Source: Thozetella sp. PMI_491
Taxonomy: Eukaryota; Ascomycota; Sordariomycetes; Chaetosphaeriales; Chaetosphaeriaceae
Direction of reading: 5' to 3'
DNA: 64,000 nucleotides
Assembly (NCBI GenBank): GCA_021432635.1
Contig: MU270029.1
Span: forward strand, 1,032,844-1,096,843
Shown here: positions 31,581 through 42,916 of the stretch, one piece after another
How the letters are laid out: each line of letters begins with the position of its first letter
Numbering within the stretch: position 1 is the stretch's first letter
The notes under the pieces: model-generated
What the model was told of the DNA's origin: nothing
Database searches by the model: none
Seen by the model: the letters and a program-made list of their open reading frames with translations, nothing else
Program-made: the position numbers and the translations under genes

Positions 31581-32988
31581 CTGAAGGGGGAGACTTTGTC
31601 TACTCGTCGGTCCCCAGGAGCTGGTATGGCAGAGTATCTGGCCTGAACGTCGGCCAAGATAGGAAACTTGATGGCCAGAGGTGGATGAGCCAAGATGAGA
31701 TGAGAGAGCTGGTGTACACCCACTCCGCGCTTTCCTATCGACCTACCTGATGACCCACTTCGGACTGCATAAATAAGTGTACTACTAGGCACTTCTAAAG
31801 GAGTGAAATTGAATGCTGCGTATAATGGCCCGACTTTTGCTGCTTACTTCCAGGCATTGTTTGACCTCTACCCCTATCTGTGGTTGTTCCAACTAATCTC
31901 GGGACTTGTATAACAGCTGCTTAATCACTGGCCTGGGACGACGTCGGACGGTCTGACGCTTACTAGATCACGACGGAAAGAATGTAAAGACTTGAAGAGA
32001 GTATTTAAGCACGGTATAGAAGAGAACTACCTAGGTGCTTGTATCAAGGATCCAGTCTCGCAGCTTTGGGCTTGGTATCAAATTCCCTGCCCGTGGATGC
32101 AACCGTCGGAAAAGGTTGCCGGGAACTTTCATGATATTTCAGAACGAACTAGGGCTATGCAAATAGCTCAATTAGCGGCCTCAGAGTCGCGGAAAAAGCT
32201 ACCGGTAGTTCAGATGGGCAAGGTTTTTAGATGCTCTGTATGCTGTAAACAATACTTGGCTGTCATTTTTAGTCCCTTTGATCAAAAAGCCGAAACAAGC
32301 GGGGGCGATCCAAACCATGGGTCGTCCAAATGTTTATTGGGGTGGCTCTTTTCCAGCATCCTTGTCATGAGTAGGGCAATCAAAACGGAATAGGAGCTTG
32401 TCGTCCCTTTGGTTATCAGAGGCACCATGGGTAGCGGACTTGTGGCTGGCTTACTCTGTGCTGGCGATATGGTCGATACACTAGGTAGTTGCTGTAGATG
32501 AAATTTTGATATTGCGATGTTCCGTTTTATACATTATTCCTTGCTCGGAATGATCCCATATTCCGTATGCAGCTTCTTGAAATACACACTTGTGGTCACT
32601 GTCACTATCTTTTATGAGGTATATCAAGCAAAGAGGAACGATTATTGAAAAAGGCAATTGTCTGGTCTAAAGGTGGCCATAGTGTATGGGCATCGTTAGT
32701 AATTATGATGTAAGGAGTTTCAAGAGGTCACGCAACGAAGAATACGGAAGTACGCGCTTGGTGTGAAATTTATATTTTAAAGGTCGAAAACTATACGAGA
32801 TTTACATGAGCTACATGTGTACATGTGTCTTGTCCAGTGATTAAACCCGAAGCCCATTCCCACAGTAGTGGCTCATAGGAAGTTCTCACAAGGATCTTTA
32901 CACATACATTGAAGTCTAAAGCATATGCACCACGACTCATGTTCAATATAAACCGCTACGATTCGGGCATGCTGCTATCAACTGCATA
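31581..32988. other. AT-rich gene-free stretch
   Basis: About 1.4 kb between convergent genes. An ORF at 31992-32393 starts with TTG and has no recognisable content. The part from about 32480 to 32980 is AT-rich and may be a decayed repeat. Confidence 0.4.
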
Positions 32989-33571
32989 CTAATCGTAGCA
33001 GCACTGAATGTTGTCGCCGCCAGGGCACTTGCCGCTGGACGGGAAAGTCTAGGTTAGCAGAATATCTCATAAATAACATGCTACACCGGCTGTAGTCTTG
33101 CATCACAAGGCGGAAGAGCGAATCGCACCTAATATGCATGGAGCCAACAGCATTGCAGTGCGCAACTGTTGTGCAATACCCATTCCAACCGGTCTTGGCT
33201 ACACATGTGCGTTTAATGCAGCACTTATTGTTGTCTCCGCCTAAAAGTATTAACACGTGTAAGAAGCCATAACAGCTTGTGAAAAACGCATTCATCCTGC
33301 TATCTGAGTCGACAGCGCAATGGGAAGTGAATTTATACTTGCCTGAGCATTGATTATCTACCACGTAGCCTTCATTATCGTCGCACGTCTGTGGGTTCCC
33401 GCACGTCCCATAAACGTTCTGAAATCTGTGTCAGCGAGGTTGAACCTATTTCCTGAAATAAACATAGAAAACAAGGCCTACACCGTATTTTGCGGAGTCA
33501 TAGTAGTGACAGCTCTCAACGGCAAATGCCACCGGAAGAAGAGAGAAAAATACGGCGGTAAATAGCTTCAT
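32989..33571 (-). CDS. Small secreted protein with two Gly-Cys-Cys modules
   Basis: Exons (minus) 33571-33482, 33418-33343, 33240-33129 and 33034-32989 give 107 residues. Residues 1-17 are a signal peptide (MKLFTAVFFSLLPVAFA). The mature part is cysteine-rich and has two similar modules: one ending CSGGDNNKCC and one ending GKCPGGDNIQCCYD at the C terminus. The pattern C...C...GxCxGGxNxxCC is familiar from short modules preceding lysozyme-like or NlpC/P60 domains in secreted fungal proteins, but no catalytic domain follows here. Intron 2 uses a GC donor (GCAAGT), a known minor class; the other introns are GT-AG. The tiny last exon is chosen because it restores the second module in frame. Candidate wall-binding or effector-like protein. 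Confidence 0.72.
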
Positions 33572-34605
33572 GGCGGAAGTTCGGTGTTGGTACGATGGCT
33601 TAACGCTTCCTGGTGCAGATGGTTTAAACGCGTTCTAGACGTCAGGCGCGTCGCTGTGCGGTTTATATTCTAATCGAGGCTTTGCAATTTCCTTCAATGG
33701 CCCTTTCAAGCCGTCTTACTCTTGGTATTAATAAAAGGTTAGGACCTACTCGAACTCAGTCGTTCGTTGCCAAATCATTACCCAGAGAAAGGCCCGTAGC
33801 CCCTCTCAGTGACCTCTTTTTAGGATTAGATCTTATATACTCGGTCAATCTAAATTGCCGGTGCAACCTCTCTAGCCATTATAAGCAGGCAGCATATACG
33901 TAGGCGGCATTAGAATGGCTCGCCTAGCATGCATTGTTCAGCTCAATTCAGCTCAAGTGGATGTTGCTGCTTATTCTTTGTCGGATGAATTTCTGCTCCG
34001 GAGAAATTGAGTTTAAACATTGCCATAATCCCCACTGCCATTACATGACCACAGCAACATTGCAACCTCAACAAGTCACAGAAGGCAAAATACACACTCT
34101 GAGCCAAATAGTATAATAGAGAAATTGCAGTAGTGTACAACTCACGTGTATTTTATTATATATTAGGAAAAAGGTAGAGAATAGAGGCAAGAGTAAGCAA
34201 CGATGGCGTGTGGACACATTTCCCATGCTTAGCAAAGACTTCGGCTTGAACATTTGTTGCTTCAGAGAAGCTAGCCGGTATGGATTTTCTATAGAGCATA
34301 ATGCAACCTCGTCATAAATTACCTAGTGACTAACCCTAGTATTGCGACACTCTTACGACGGGAATAGCCGTCTTCGGTCCCGGCAACATAATTCAAGAAG
34401 AAATCGACTATTGAAAAAGGGCTGAGTCGAGTTTCACATAAGACAAAAAAGCGCGATATTGGACAAGAGCTAGTATACAGTATAGAGGTAAGAAGATGTA
34501 AATTACGCTGAATTTGTAGTATCTCCTCTTGAATAGTGTATTTGATAAGACTGTCTAGACTGCAACCTAAGATACTCTCTGAGCCACGGTAGAGTATCTA
34601 GATGC
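33572..34605. other. AT-rich intergenic region
   Basis: About 1 kb, AT-rich especially at 34080-34560, with only short ORFs. It includes the promoter of the cysteine-rich protein gene. No transposon protein is visible. Confidence 0.4.
33660..33672 (-). promoter_or_regulatory. TATA-like element for the cysteine-rich protein gene
   Basis: Minus-strand sequence reads GAATATAAACCG about 95 bases upstream of ATG 33571. Motif-based only. Confidence 0.3.
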
Positions 34606-36212
34606 TTACTCCTCGTCCTCCTCCTGATGTCCTCGGCCGTTTTCCTGCTTAACTTCCTCCTTGCCAAACTTCTTGAATTCATTCTTCATCGTGCTATTCA
34701 GCGTGGTCGGCCGGATAGTCTCCATGGCCTTTTTGAAATGCTCCCATTTTAACGTTCGCACGTCGGTATCCTCCAGCTGGTCATCGACACAGAGAGTCGC
34801 AGCCGTGACGCAGAGATTCTTCAAGTCGGAGCCGGTGTACTTGTTGGTGTACTTGGCTAGTAGGACAGGCTCGCAGCTTCGCTCCAGCTTCTCCCCTCTC
34901 AACAGCAGCTCGAGAATCCCTTGTCTCTCGCTCTGGGTGGGGATATCGAGCTTGATCTGTACGGGAGCGCGCCGGAGAACAGCGGGGTCTAGATCGAACG
35001 GCCGATTCGTGGCGAGGAGCACGAAGGGTGAATTCATGCCGCTCATGAGGCCGTCCCAGTCTAGGAGGAATTGATTCAGCATGGAGCGCAAGTGGCGCTT
35101 CTCGCCGGCTTTGCGAGCGCCAAGCATAGCATCGGCCTCGTCCACGAAAATGATGCAGGGATGTAGTTTGCGGCCCATGGCGAAGACTGCCTTGATCACC
35201 TTCTCGTCTTCACCGTGGCACTTCTGCCAGAGCTCGGCCGTGGAGATAGAGAGCATATTGCAGCCGGACTGTCTAGCGAGCCCTTTGGCTAGCAAAGATT
35301 TGCCTGTACCCGGAGGGCCCCAGAGTATGGCGCCGGTGACACGGTTTCCCTTGAGCACGCCATGGCTGAATGCTCTTTTTCGTTCCAGCGAAAGCCTGGT
35401 GACGCGCTCTAACTGTCGAATTATCCCTGGATCTACGAATATGTTTTCATAGTTGGGAGGAATGTTGTCTTTGTAACGAGAGCTATGTTAGAGAAGTGTA
35501 CTGAGCCGCGGAAAGGACCCTGGGGATGCGTACCTATATTCACAATGCACTCTAGCAACATGTTTTCAAACCGGTTTGTTGCCAGAGACCGCCACTTCCA
35601 CATCTTCTTGGCATGTTCTCTAGTGGGACGAACCCCTTCACGAGACGCGTGGGAGTCTAAATCACTATCATATGCCTCCGCGTCTTCGCCTTGGGCGACC
35701 TTGTCACTTTTGTCCGAGTTAGAGCCATTCCCAGGCTGTCGACGCCAGCTGCGTGAAGCGTAACGGGACCGATTCGCCCTGAAGCGCGACGACGCCTCTG
35801 AGTATGCGTCATCAGCCTCTTTGTTGATCTGAAGATTCTGCTCGTTGTTCTGTGATGTGCTGCCCCTGGTGATGTCGTCAAAGGAGCTGGGGGGCTCAGG
35901 ATCCAGGTCGGGGCGCCAGGGAGTGATTAGGTTCCCTTGAGGATCGTGTATCTCGAATGATGGGCCGGAAGGGATGCCTGGCGGCTGTGGCTTAGTGTCT
36001 CCTACCCCGTTGACCTGAAGGTCTGTCTCTGTGCTGAGAGCCCCGTGGACAAGTGTCGGGTCTACTAATTCATCCTCCAGCCCATCTAACTGGTCTGGCG
36101 CATTGTCTAGGTCGAGAATGACGACTCCTCGGGATAGCCGAAACGCTTTTTGATACGCCTCGAAGCCGTGGCCATCATCTCGGTTGGCTGTCTCTGCTTC
36201 GCGATCGACCAT
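34606..36212 (-). CDS. AAA ATPase, MSP1/ATAD1-like
   Basis: Exons (minus) 36212-35534 and 35468-34606 give 513 residues, starting at ATG 36212 (MVDREAETANRDD). Residues 1-220 are polar and mostly disordered. The AAA module begins near IDNIPPNYENI; Walker A is GPPGTGKS (277-284), Walker B is CIIFVDEAD (331-339), and sensor-1 and arginine-finger regions are LLATNRPFDLDPAVLRRAP. The closest known relatives by motif are the MSP1/ATAD1 and fungal AAA proteins that extract membrane proteins, though no transmembrane anchor is evident here. The C terminus is highly charged (KQENGRGHQEEDEE). The gene is divergent from an 866-residue membrane protein gene 446 bases away, which suggests co-expression. 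Confidence 0.87.
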
Positions 36213-36658
36213 GATCTGGTTAATGAGCTAGGTTTTATCCTCACCTGAGGGTATTGATGGGCGATGCGATCGTGGTCGTAAGAACTATGCAGTGGCTTGT
36301 GATTGAGACCTCCTCAGGTCGCTGCGAATTTCGTGGTTCAGGAGCCTGATCGGCCCTTTTGGTGAGATTTTCATAGTCTTACACCACCGTGCGGTTACAT
36401 CTGCGGCAAGGCGGTTGATGCATCCGCTCCTGGTACGTGAGCGGTCACAGCCGCAATCCCCCTGCAGCACATCTAGGTACTTACGGGATAGGCACCCCCG
36501 GTCTCACCGTAGTCAGCTCTCAGCCTGATCACAAAGAAAAAAATGTCAGCTTTATCTGCTCGCACTTGGTAAAGCAGATACAAGGAACACTCCACGGAGA
36601 ACGACACAAGGTACACTTTTTCCTGCCTATAACCGTACACGCGCGGGTTTCTGTCGCC
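36213..36658. promoter_or_regulatory. Divergent promoter region
   Basis: About 450 bases between the ATGs of the AAA ATPase (minus) and the membrane protein (plus). The plus-strand frame remains open through this region from a GTG at 36437, but no ATG precedes 36659 in that frame. Confidence 0.45.
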
Positions 36659-39335
36659 ATGGCTGGCGGCCAGGACACAAGCTCGTCGATGGCGTCGGCG
36701 GAGTCCAAGCCGTCGCCGCACGCCCCGGCACCTAAGGAGTTTGAACCCACTATTCTCGCGCGCGCCTTTACGCGCCCTGCAATGCTAGATAGGAGATCCT
36801 CGACTGCCGGCCGGAACTGGGGTTGGCGACCGCGCGGCCGCTCCAAGCGGTCTCAGCCAGTAGACCCAGCTCTTCGTGGCATTGAGAACAACCCGTCTCT
36901 GTCGCCCAACCAGACAGCCTTGCCGAGAAGAGGGGCCAAGAACCTATGCAAGCTTGAGTCTATCCTTGACAAGTTAACGCCAGGAGCCAGGTTTGGCGAA
37001 GACGGCCCGGAGTTTGACAGCCTAGCGCCATATAGAGTCGAGCCAGAAATCGCCAACGAGCTGCGCCAGGCAGAGGCGAGGAGGCTCGTTGAAATCATTA
37101 ACGACCCTACCAAGCCCCTGGCCCTAAAGTCATCGGAATTTCTGGAAGGCAAAGGTGATGCCGCGGGGTACAAACGCGTCTCGGCGATATCACAGGATAT
37201 CTCCACGGCGCTCACGCTGTGCCTCCTTGACAACGAGTGTGTCAATGTGAACTTCTGCACCCGCATTGCGAACCGCGAGCGCCTCCAGAAGATGATACGA
37301 CAGGCTCGCGTGGCTGCGAAAGTAGCAGCCACCGTAGCTGCAAACGAGGCCGCTGATCCCCGGAACGACCCTGCACTGGCTCTCGAGCAACAGAGAGCCC
37401 AGCTCATGGCCATCTTTAATATCGTCGATTACATTTCCGCCATCCTCGCCAGACTGATCAGCCAGACAGCGTCCGGCCCGCTGTGGTTGGAGAATGTCGT
37501 CGCAGCGTTGGTCTGCCGGATCGCGAAGATCAAGTTTCTTCTCGTCGATATCGTCTCCAACGCGGTCGTGGCGGCGGACACCGGGCAAGAAACACTGGAG
37601 ACAAGCCAAGACAGGGAGTTTTCTGCGTCTGCCATGGACCAAGAAGAGGAGGAGTGCGAGGAGGCCCTCCGAATCATCGATGCTAACAAGAAGGACGGTC
37701 TCACGTCCGAAGAGGAGGCAGATATAGCGTCGTTCTGCGTTAACCAGAACAAGTATCGCTCCGGGATCAACACAGCTTTGAAGTACATCCTTGGTTCTTT
37801 ACGGATCATGAATGTGTCTGGACTGCCGTCTACCACTTATGAGGTGTGTGTGGTTGTATACGAGATCGGCTTCGAAGGCTTCAAGGTGAGACCCCGTTTG
37901 TTACAATATACCCTGAACCCTGTGGCTGGGCGGACAGCTTACTGAAACTATCACCTACTAGACAGTTCTCTTTCAGGACAAGGACCTAGAGTACTCGGCA
38001 TCGTCGTCCCGCGATGTTCTCAACACGGCGCAGGCTGCGCTAACCATTCTGGACCAAGTGCTCGGGAATATGAAGAAGCACCAGAAGCCGGCGAAAGGGC
38101 CGGGCAACACTGCACCCGACGAACTACGCACAACCGTCCAATGGGCATACCGCGAACTGAGCGACCCATTGGGTACTGTGGATTACGCAAAGCTCTCCAA
38201 TGACATTAAGTCGATAGAATTGAACACTCTGGGGGACATTATCACCGCCATGGTGCCTCTCATCACTACAAGCCCCATCATGCTGGCGGGCTTTACCAAC
38301 TTCCGCACCATGATAGCGCTCACCGGTGGCGTACGGGACGTGGTCAAGCCCTTCCGGGACGGCCAATTCGGAGCCTTCTGCCGGCTCTACACCAATGAAT
38401 TCGACAAGGAAGCCAAGAGCAGGGAGATTCTCCGGCTCTCTAAGGCGTTCAAGGACCAGAGCCTGTCACGATGCAGGCTGCTCACGCACGGCAAAGGGCG
38501 GTGGGGCGCGAAGATATGGGACAGCAACACGAGCTCCGAAGGAGACCTCAGCTGTGAGGTGTTGGAGAGGCTGGGCGAGCATTCCGAAGAGATGGACCAG
38601 TGGGTCATCGACGAGAAATCCGTGACGATATCTTGTCGGTTCTACGTGATAAGCGTCATGGCATTTGCGCTGACCCTCGGCTGCGGCGGACTGGCCATCG
38701 GCTTCACGTTGGGGCAGCGGATCGACGGCGTTGACCCTTTCAACCTAGCCTCGTACACCTGGGTGCTCGCGGCATTCGTCCTGCTCATCTGCAAGAGCAT
38801 CCTCGTGGAGAACTGGAATTGGAGCGACTTCCTCCGCCTGCGCGTGCGCTGCCGCTCCGTCTCCGAGCTGGCGGCCACGACAGGGGTCAACGAGCAGCTC
38901 ATCATCGCCAAGCTCCTGCACGACGACTGCGGTGACGGCATCCTGCTCACCCGAGGCCCGTTCAACTCGGTCTTCCGCCGGCAGACCGATGACAGCAACG
39001 GCTTCTCCATCGACCGACCCGTCAGCGCCGGCACGCTCATGCTCAGCGGGCTCGCACTCCTCAAGGTCGTCACCCCTCGCGGCCATGCCATCGCGTGTCT
39101 GGACTACCGCCGGGGCACCTTTCTGACCGTGGTGGAGCACCAAGGAAAGCACGAAAAGTCGCGCCTCATCTGCGACGACGTGAACCGACTGAATAAGGAC
39201 AATACCAGTAAGCGGTGGAGGAGCTGGCGGGGGCCCGAGCCGGTCAGGCTGCACCTGGGCAAAGCCGAGGACTTTATGTGGAAGCGAGTACAGGGGCTCT
39301 ATGATTTTAATGGCGCGGATGTTGTCTTCACATAA
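36659..39335 (+). CDS. Large fungal protein with two transmembrane segments, unknown function
   Basis: Exons 36659-37885 and 37962-39335 join in phase 0 (76-base intron) to give 866 residues. The start is ATG 36659 (MAGGQDTSSS); the frame upstream lacks another ATG. The N-terminal half is helical and contains an Ala-rich stretch (VAAKVAATVAANEAAD). Two hydrophobic segments lie at about 636-660 (FYVISVMAFALTLGCGG) and 674-691 (YTWVLAAFVLLICKSILV). The region after them (DFLRLRVRCRSVSELAATTG, GPFNSVF, FSIDRP) is the best conserved part of a family I have seen repeatedly in filamentous fungal genomes without an assigned function. It is divergent from an AAA ATPase gene. Membrane location with a cytosolic C-terminal domain is likely. 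Confidence 0.8.
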
Positions 39336-39968
39336 TAGCTAGGGAAACCACCCATTCTGATCCAAGTTGGAACCGAATGAGGCCCTTGACCACCTGTACT
39401 GCCGCTGTTAGACGATGAATCCCTCTTGAATAGTTGACTACCCACTCAAGTTCTGGTATCGCTGCTTCTGCTCCGGGGTGACCCAAACCTCGCATTCTGT
39501 ATACTTTACCCGTCGTGTAACTGGTCTAACGCGGGAGCTAGGGAGGCATGCATCAGTCATGGAGCCTGGGCCTCGGCCGAGTCCTGCAACGAGTATAGTA
39601 ATCAAGGGCCGAGCGACCAAGCAGGCGGTGATTTGCGGGGCCGTGGCAGCGTCGGCGTCTAAGTCCTGGAAGTTAGGCAACGCTTTCATGCAGTAGCTTT
39701 AGGGCACTGCTTCTATTCTAATGGCATTCATTACTAGGACTTACCTACCTAGGTAGACAACAGTCTATCCACGGGGATCATAGATTCCCATGACCTCCGT
39801 AGTATTCACAAGAAAAAAACTAGCGACGTCGTGCTCGGCCAATCTCTGTGAGCCTACATATGTCCATACATATCTACCAAGTGGCCCTGCGTCCCAGCGC
39901 GCCGTATATCTCGTGGCTTAACACTTCATCCCGCCCCCAAGGATTTGCTCCCTTGACTCCGCGTTGCT
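39336..39968. other. Intergenic region between convergent genes
   Basis: About 630 bases; overlapping ORFs at 39438-39696 on both strands are chance frames. Nothing recognised. Confidence 0.4.
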
Positions 39969-40448
39969 CTAAATATTCAACATACTGTTCGGATTGGGGT
40001 CTCTCGCAGGGGTTGATTCGCTAGGCTTGCTCGCATGTGTCGGGGATGGCCGTTCGACATGGTCAACTTGATACTCCTTTTGGCCCCGTTCGTCTGAGAC
40101 GTCCTTGTGCGTCTTGTCGATCGACGACTTCTCCGGGGGTGTATGCGCTCGGGGTGGCTCCTGAATATCCACGGTCCGATAATCCATATCGCTTGCTTTG
40201 CCAGCGGTGCCCTTCTCCATCTTGTCGGCCTTTGACCTGCGCATGTTTCCGCGAATTCGCCTCCAGGCTGCCCCCCAACCACCCAGCCGAGGGCCGCTTG
40301 CTCGAAAGGTGAACCACCAACAATAAGCCAGCAATCCTAGACCCGCCACGATGATGACCACTGCAACTCGCTGGAGATACCACGACGAATCATGGCCAGT
40401 TTCGGCGCTCCCGAAAACACCAATATCGCTATCTGAGCTGCCAGCCAT
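39969..40448 (-). CDS. Small single-span membrane protein
   Basis: A single-exon gene of 159 residues from ATG 40448. A polar N terminus of about 25 residues is followed by one transmembrane segment (VAVVIIVAGLGLLAYCWWF, residues 28-46) and an Arg-rich stretch (WRRIRGNMRRSKADK), which by the positive-inside rule places the C terminus in the cytosol. The remainder is highly polar and disordered. There is no cleavable signal peptide. No family recognised; the clean start, topology and codon usage support a real gene. Confidence 0.58.
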   Translation of the reverse strand: MAGSSDSDIGVFGSAETGHDSSWYLQRVAVVIIVAGLGLLAYCWWFTFRASGPRLGGWGAAWRRIRGNMRRSKADKMEKGTAGKASDMDYRTVDIQEPPRAHTPPEKSSIDKTHKDVSDERGQKEYQVDHVERPSPTHASKPSESTPARDPNPNSMLNI

Positions 40449-42091
40449 TTTGTTTACACTTTTTAGATCATAGAGAAAAATGGCAGCCAGTTGCTAGCGT
40501 ATGCCCTCGGGCGAGATTAGAGAATTGTGGCAGATGATCCTTGTAGTACTGTGTGAAATTTGTCGTATTTGGCGACAGGATGCTTGGAAGGCAGATGCCT
40601 GTCTCGCCAAGGGTCTAGTGAATGCAGCGCACCGACCTCGTGTTTTATGGGGTAAACCCATCGACGCGGTGCTTTGAGGCTCTGCTGTTACTCCTAGCCC
40701 AAGTTCTCCTCGTGACGTTCGTCTTGATCTTGATGGGGCAAGGGATCTACACCAAACAACTCTGTCAAGGCTCACTTATGGTCCGGCTGTGCAGCCATCC
40801 CCCGCACCGGGCAAAACACCGGCAGGTGGCCGGCAGCCAAATGCGTCATGATTTATGCCGCGCAACGTCATATAAGGCAGCTACCACCACTGGTATCTTG
40901 AGCAGCAACGGCATGAGATCTGGTTATCGGCGAAATGACAATTTCTTAGGAAACACAAGGCTGCGATAGTCCGGGACTTTAATCTCGTTGTTGATTGATG
41001 GTTGAGCGAGACGCCGGTTTTCACAGCGATTATTATCCTGATTCACGCCAACCCATGTTGAACGGTTGGGAAGCCATAACAATGGGCGGGGATATCCACA
41101 TGATGCTAGCAGTGGTAGTTTGGAGCAAACTCTCCGCCTCTAAACCCTATCCACGCGATCCTCTCCAGTCCTAGACAAAAGCTCTCGTGTAGCCTCTCAG
41201 AAATACTTGACATTAAATAAGAACGGTAGATGCCGTAGCCCCCAATCTTGTCCTTCCTTCCTGAATTAAAGCTTGATACACTGTCTGTCTCAATATCTGT
41301 GCTGAGTCTGTGAAAATCCTACGACTTGGTTGCCTAACTTATACGCCCTAGATTGTGCTACCTGAAGTGAGACTGCAAAGCCGTAGCGTTGCTTCTCGTG
41401 AATACTCTTTAGCAAGTCGCGTACTAAACATCTCTTCCAGTTTTCTATACTAGTATCTAGCCAAACTCCTACGCTATTTATAATGAAATCAATCGCAAAT
41501 GAACCAAGTCTCGCCAATGGACCATCTCAACACAGTTAGGTTCTATCGATACTTAATGATGTATAGTAGAGTGTTCTTTAATTGCAAGATATTATCAACA
41601 CGCAAGCTAATTTCACTCATTGCAACAATGTCTCGTAAGATGCGACTCCATCAACAAGGAAAGGCTCGCAAAGACCAATAGCGTTTGCAGATTCTACGCT
41701 GAAAAATATATTGACTCTCGCCTCGAATCCCCCAGCCAATCCTAATTTCGCCATTTCAGAAGCGGTTCGCCCCCATTTACTCCTTACCGCCAATCAGGGT
41801 TTGTTATTTCCGTAGCTGCATCACCGATATGCCATGGAGGATGACTATGCTGATATTGCGATTCCTTCCAAGGGAGCGCAGTAGCAGCCGAGGTTGATGA
41901 TCACCGAGCTGAACCTCAGCCTTCTCCTGGGAATAAAGTATAAATGAAGGCTTCTTCCTGTCGTAAACTTGTATGCTGTCCATCCGAAGCAGAACCTCCG
42001 AACCAACATCCTACTCCTATCTTTGCTTAATCACCCACCTACCCGTGCCTTTAGCCGACAAACAAGCCGGCCCACTTCCAAGCAAGCCAAA
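40449..42091. other. Gene-free region, partly AT-rich
   Basis: About 1.6 kb. A 115-codon ORF at 40622-40969 begins with ATG and has a hydrophobic run, but its second half is low-quality. Sequence at 41200-41700 is AT-rich with broken short frames on both strands and is probably old repeat debris. The promoter of the effector-like gene lies at the right end. Confidence 0.4.
41938..41947 (+). promoter_or_regulatory. TATA-like element for effector-like gene
   Basis: GTATAAATGA lies about 150 bases upstream of ATG 42092 and is followed by a C/T-rich and A-rich leader. Motif and spacing only. Confidence 0.4.
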
Positions 42092-42554
42092 ATGCGATCG
42101 GCATTCCTCCTTCTAGGCTCTACTATCCTGCCTTTCGCCATCGCCTTCCCGGCCAAGGAACCAAGCGTCGAAAATGCCCTGGAAGAAAGAGCTACTGTGA
42201 AACTTAACCAATACAGGACCTTTGCGGACTGGTAAGTTGTCATATTGTTGCATCTCTACACCACCACGGGCTGACTTCCCACAGTTCGAGGGACAAGGAT
42301 ATTCTTTATCATGCGGCGCCTGTCTCGGGGAGATGCTACAATCTAGATGATAAAACTGGAGCATACTTCCTTAATACTGGAGGTTACCTCTACTGCAAAA
42401 GTATACATGACAGCGCTCTTATCTCGAAGGAAACAACACTAATATCTTATTAGGCTATAGTAACAAAGATTGTACTGGCCAGACGAGGGGATATGAACCA
42501 CAGTCTGGCAACTGCTACGATAAGGGCATCTATCGTTCCGTGAAGTGTTCTTGA
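42092..42554 (+). CDS. Small secreted cysteine-rich effector-like protein
   Basis: Exons 42092-42231, 42285-42400 and 42454-42554 (two 53-base introns) give 118 residues. Residues 1-19 form a signal peptide (MRSAFLLLGSTILPFAIAF). A short propeptide-like stretch ends with LEERA, a possible processing site. The mature part is basic, rich in Tyr, Gly, Asn and Lys, and contains six cysteines that could form three disulfides (FADCS, SGRCY, YLYCKS, NKDCTG, SGNCYD, VKCS). No catalytic domain is visible. Size, export signal and cysteine content fit secreted effectors, antimicrobial peptides or similar small proteins; sequence alone cannot choose. A downstream AT-rich spacer and repeat debris upstream are typical surroundings for such genes. 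Confidence 0.78.
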
Positions 42555-42916
42555 GAGCCCAAGCTAAGAATGACTACGAATCTGTCTTGCTAGCAATAGA
42601 GCTTAAAGGGTAGAATTAATATACTTGCTACCATAGCCTCTTTATTGCATTTGCAACGTCTCTTTTAAATTTGGTGAAAGGTCAGTGGCTCATACTTTGA
42701 TTGCATTTCTCGGAATATGTGGCATATAGAACAGTGAGTCTGTAGAGGTGAATGATATCAGAAAAGAGCGATTTCGGAGGCCGGTGAGCATTATTCTCAT
42801 GCTTGCTCATCAACTACCTAGGTACAGGTTACAATATCTCATACATACTCTATACTTGTGAGGCTTATTCCGCATTATATTTCGCACTTAGTTCCGCGTT
42901 TTTATTTCAAGCGCCA
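42555..42916. other. Short intergenic region
   Basis: About 360 AT-rich bases between convergent genes. No feature seen. Confidence 0.35.

Noticed and set aside
31992-32393. 133-codon ORF downstream of the AAA gene
   Set aside because: It begins with TTG, has no domain and extends into an AT-rich tract.
40622-40969. 115-codon ORF with a Leu-rich hydrophobic run
   Set aside because: The hydrophobic run could be a membrane segment, but the rest is Arg/Ser-rich noise-like sequence and no neighbour or splice evidence helps.
41290-41681. Short AT-rich frames suggesting a transposase remnant
   Set aside because: I could not match any transposase block; only the composition suggests an old repeat.
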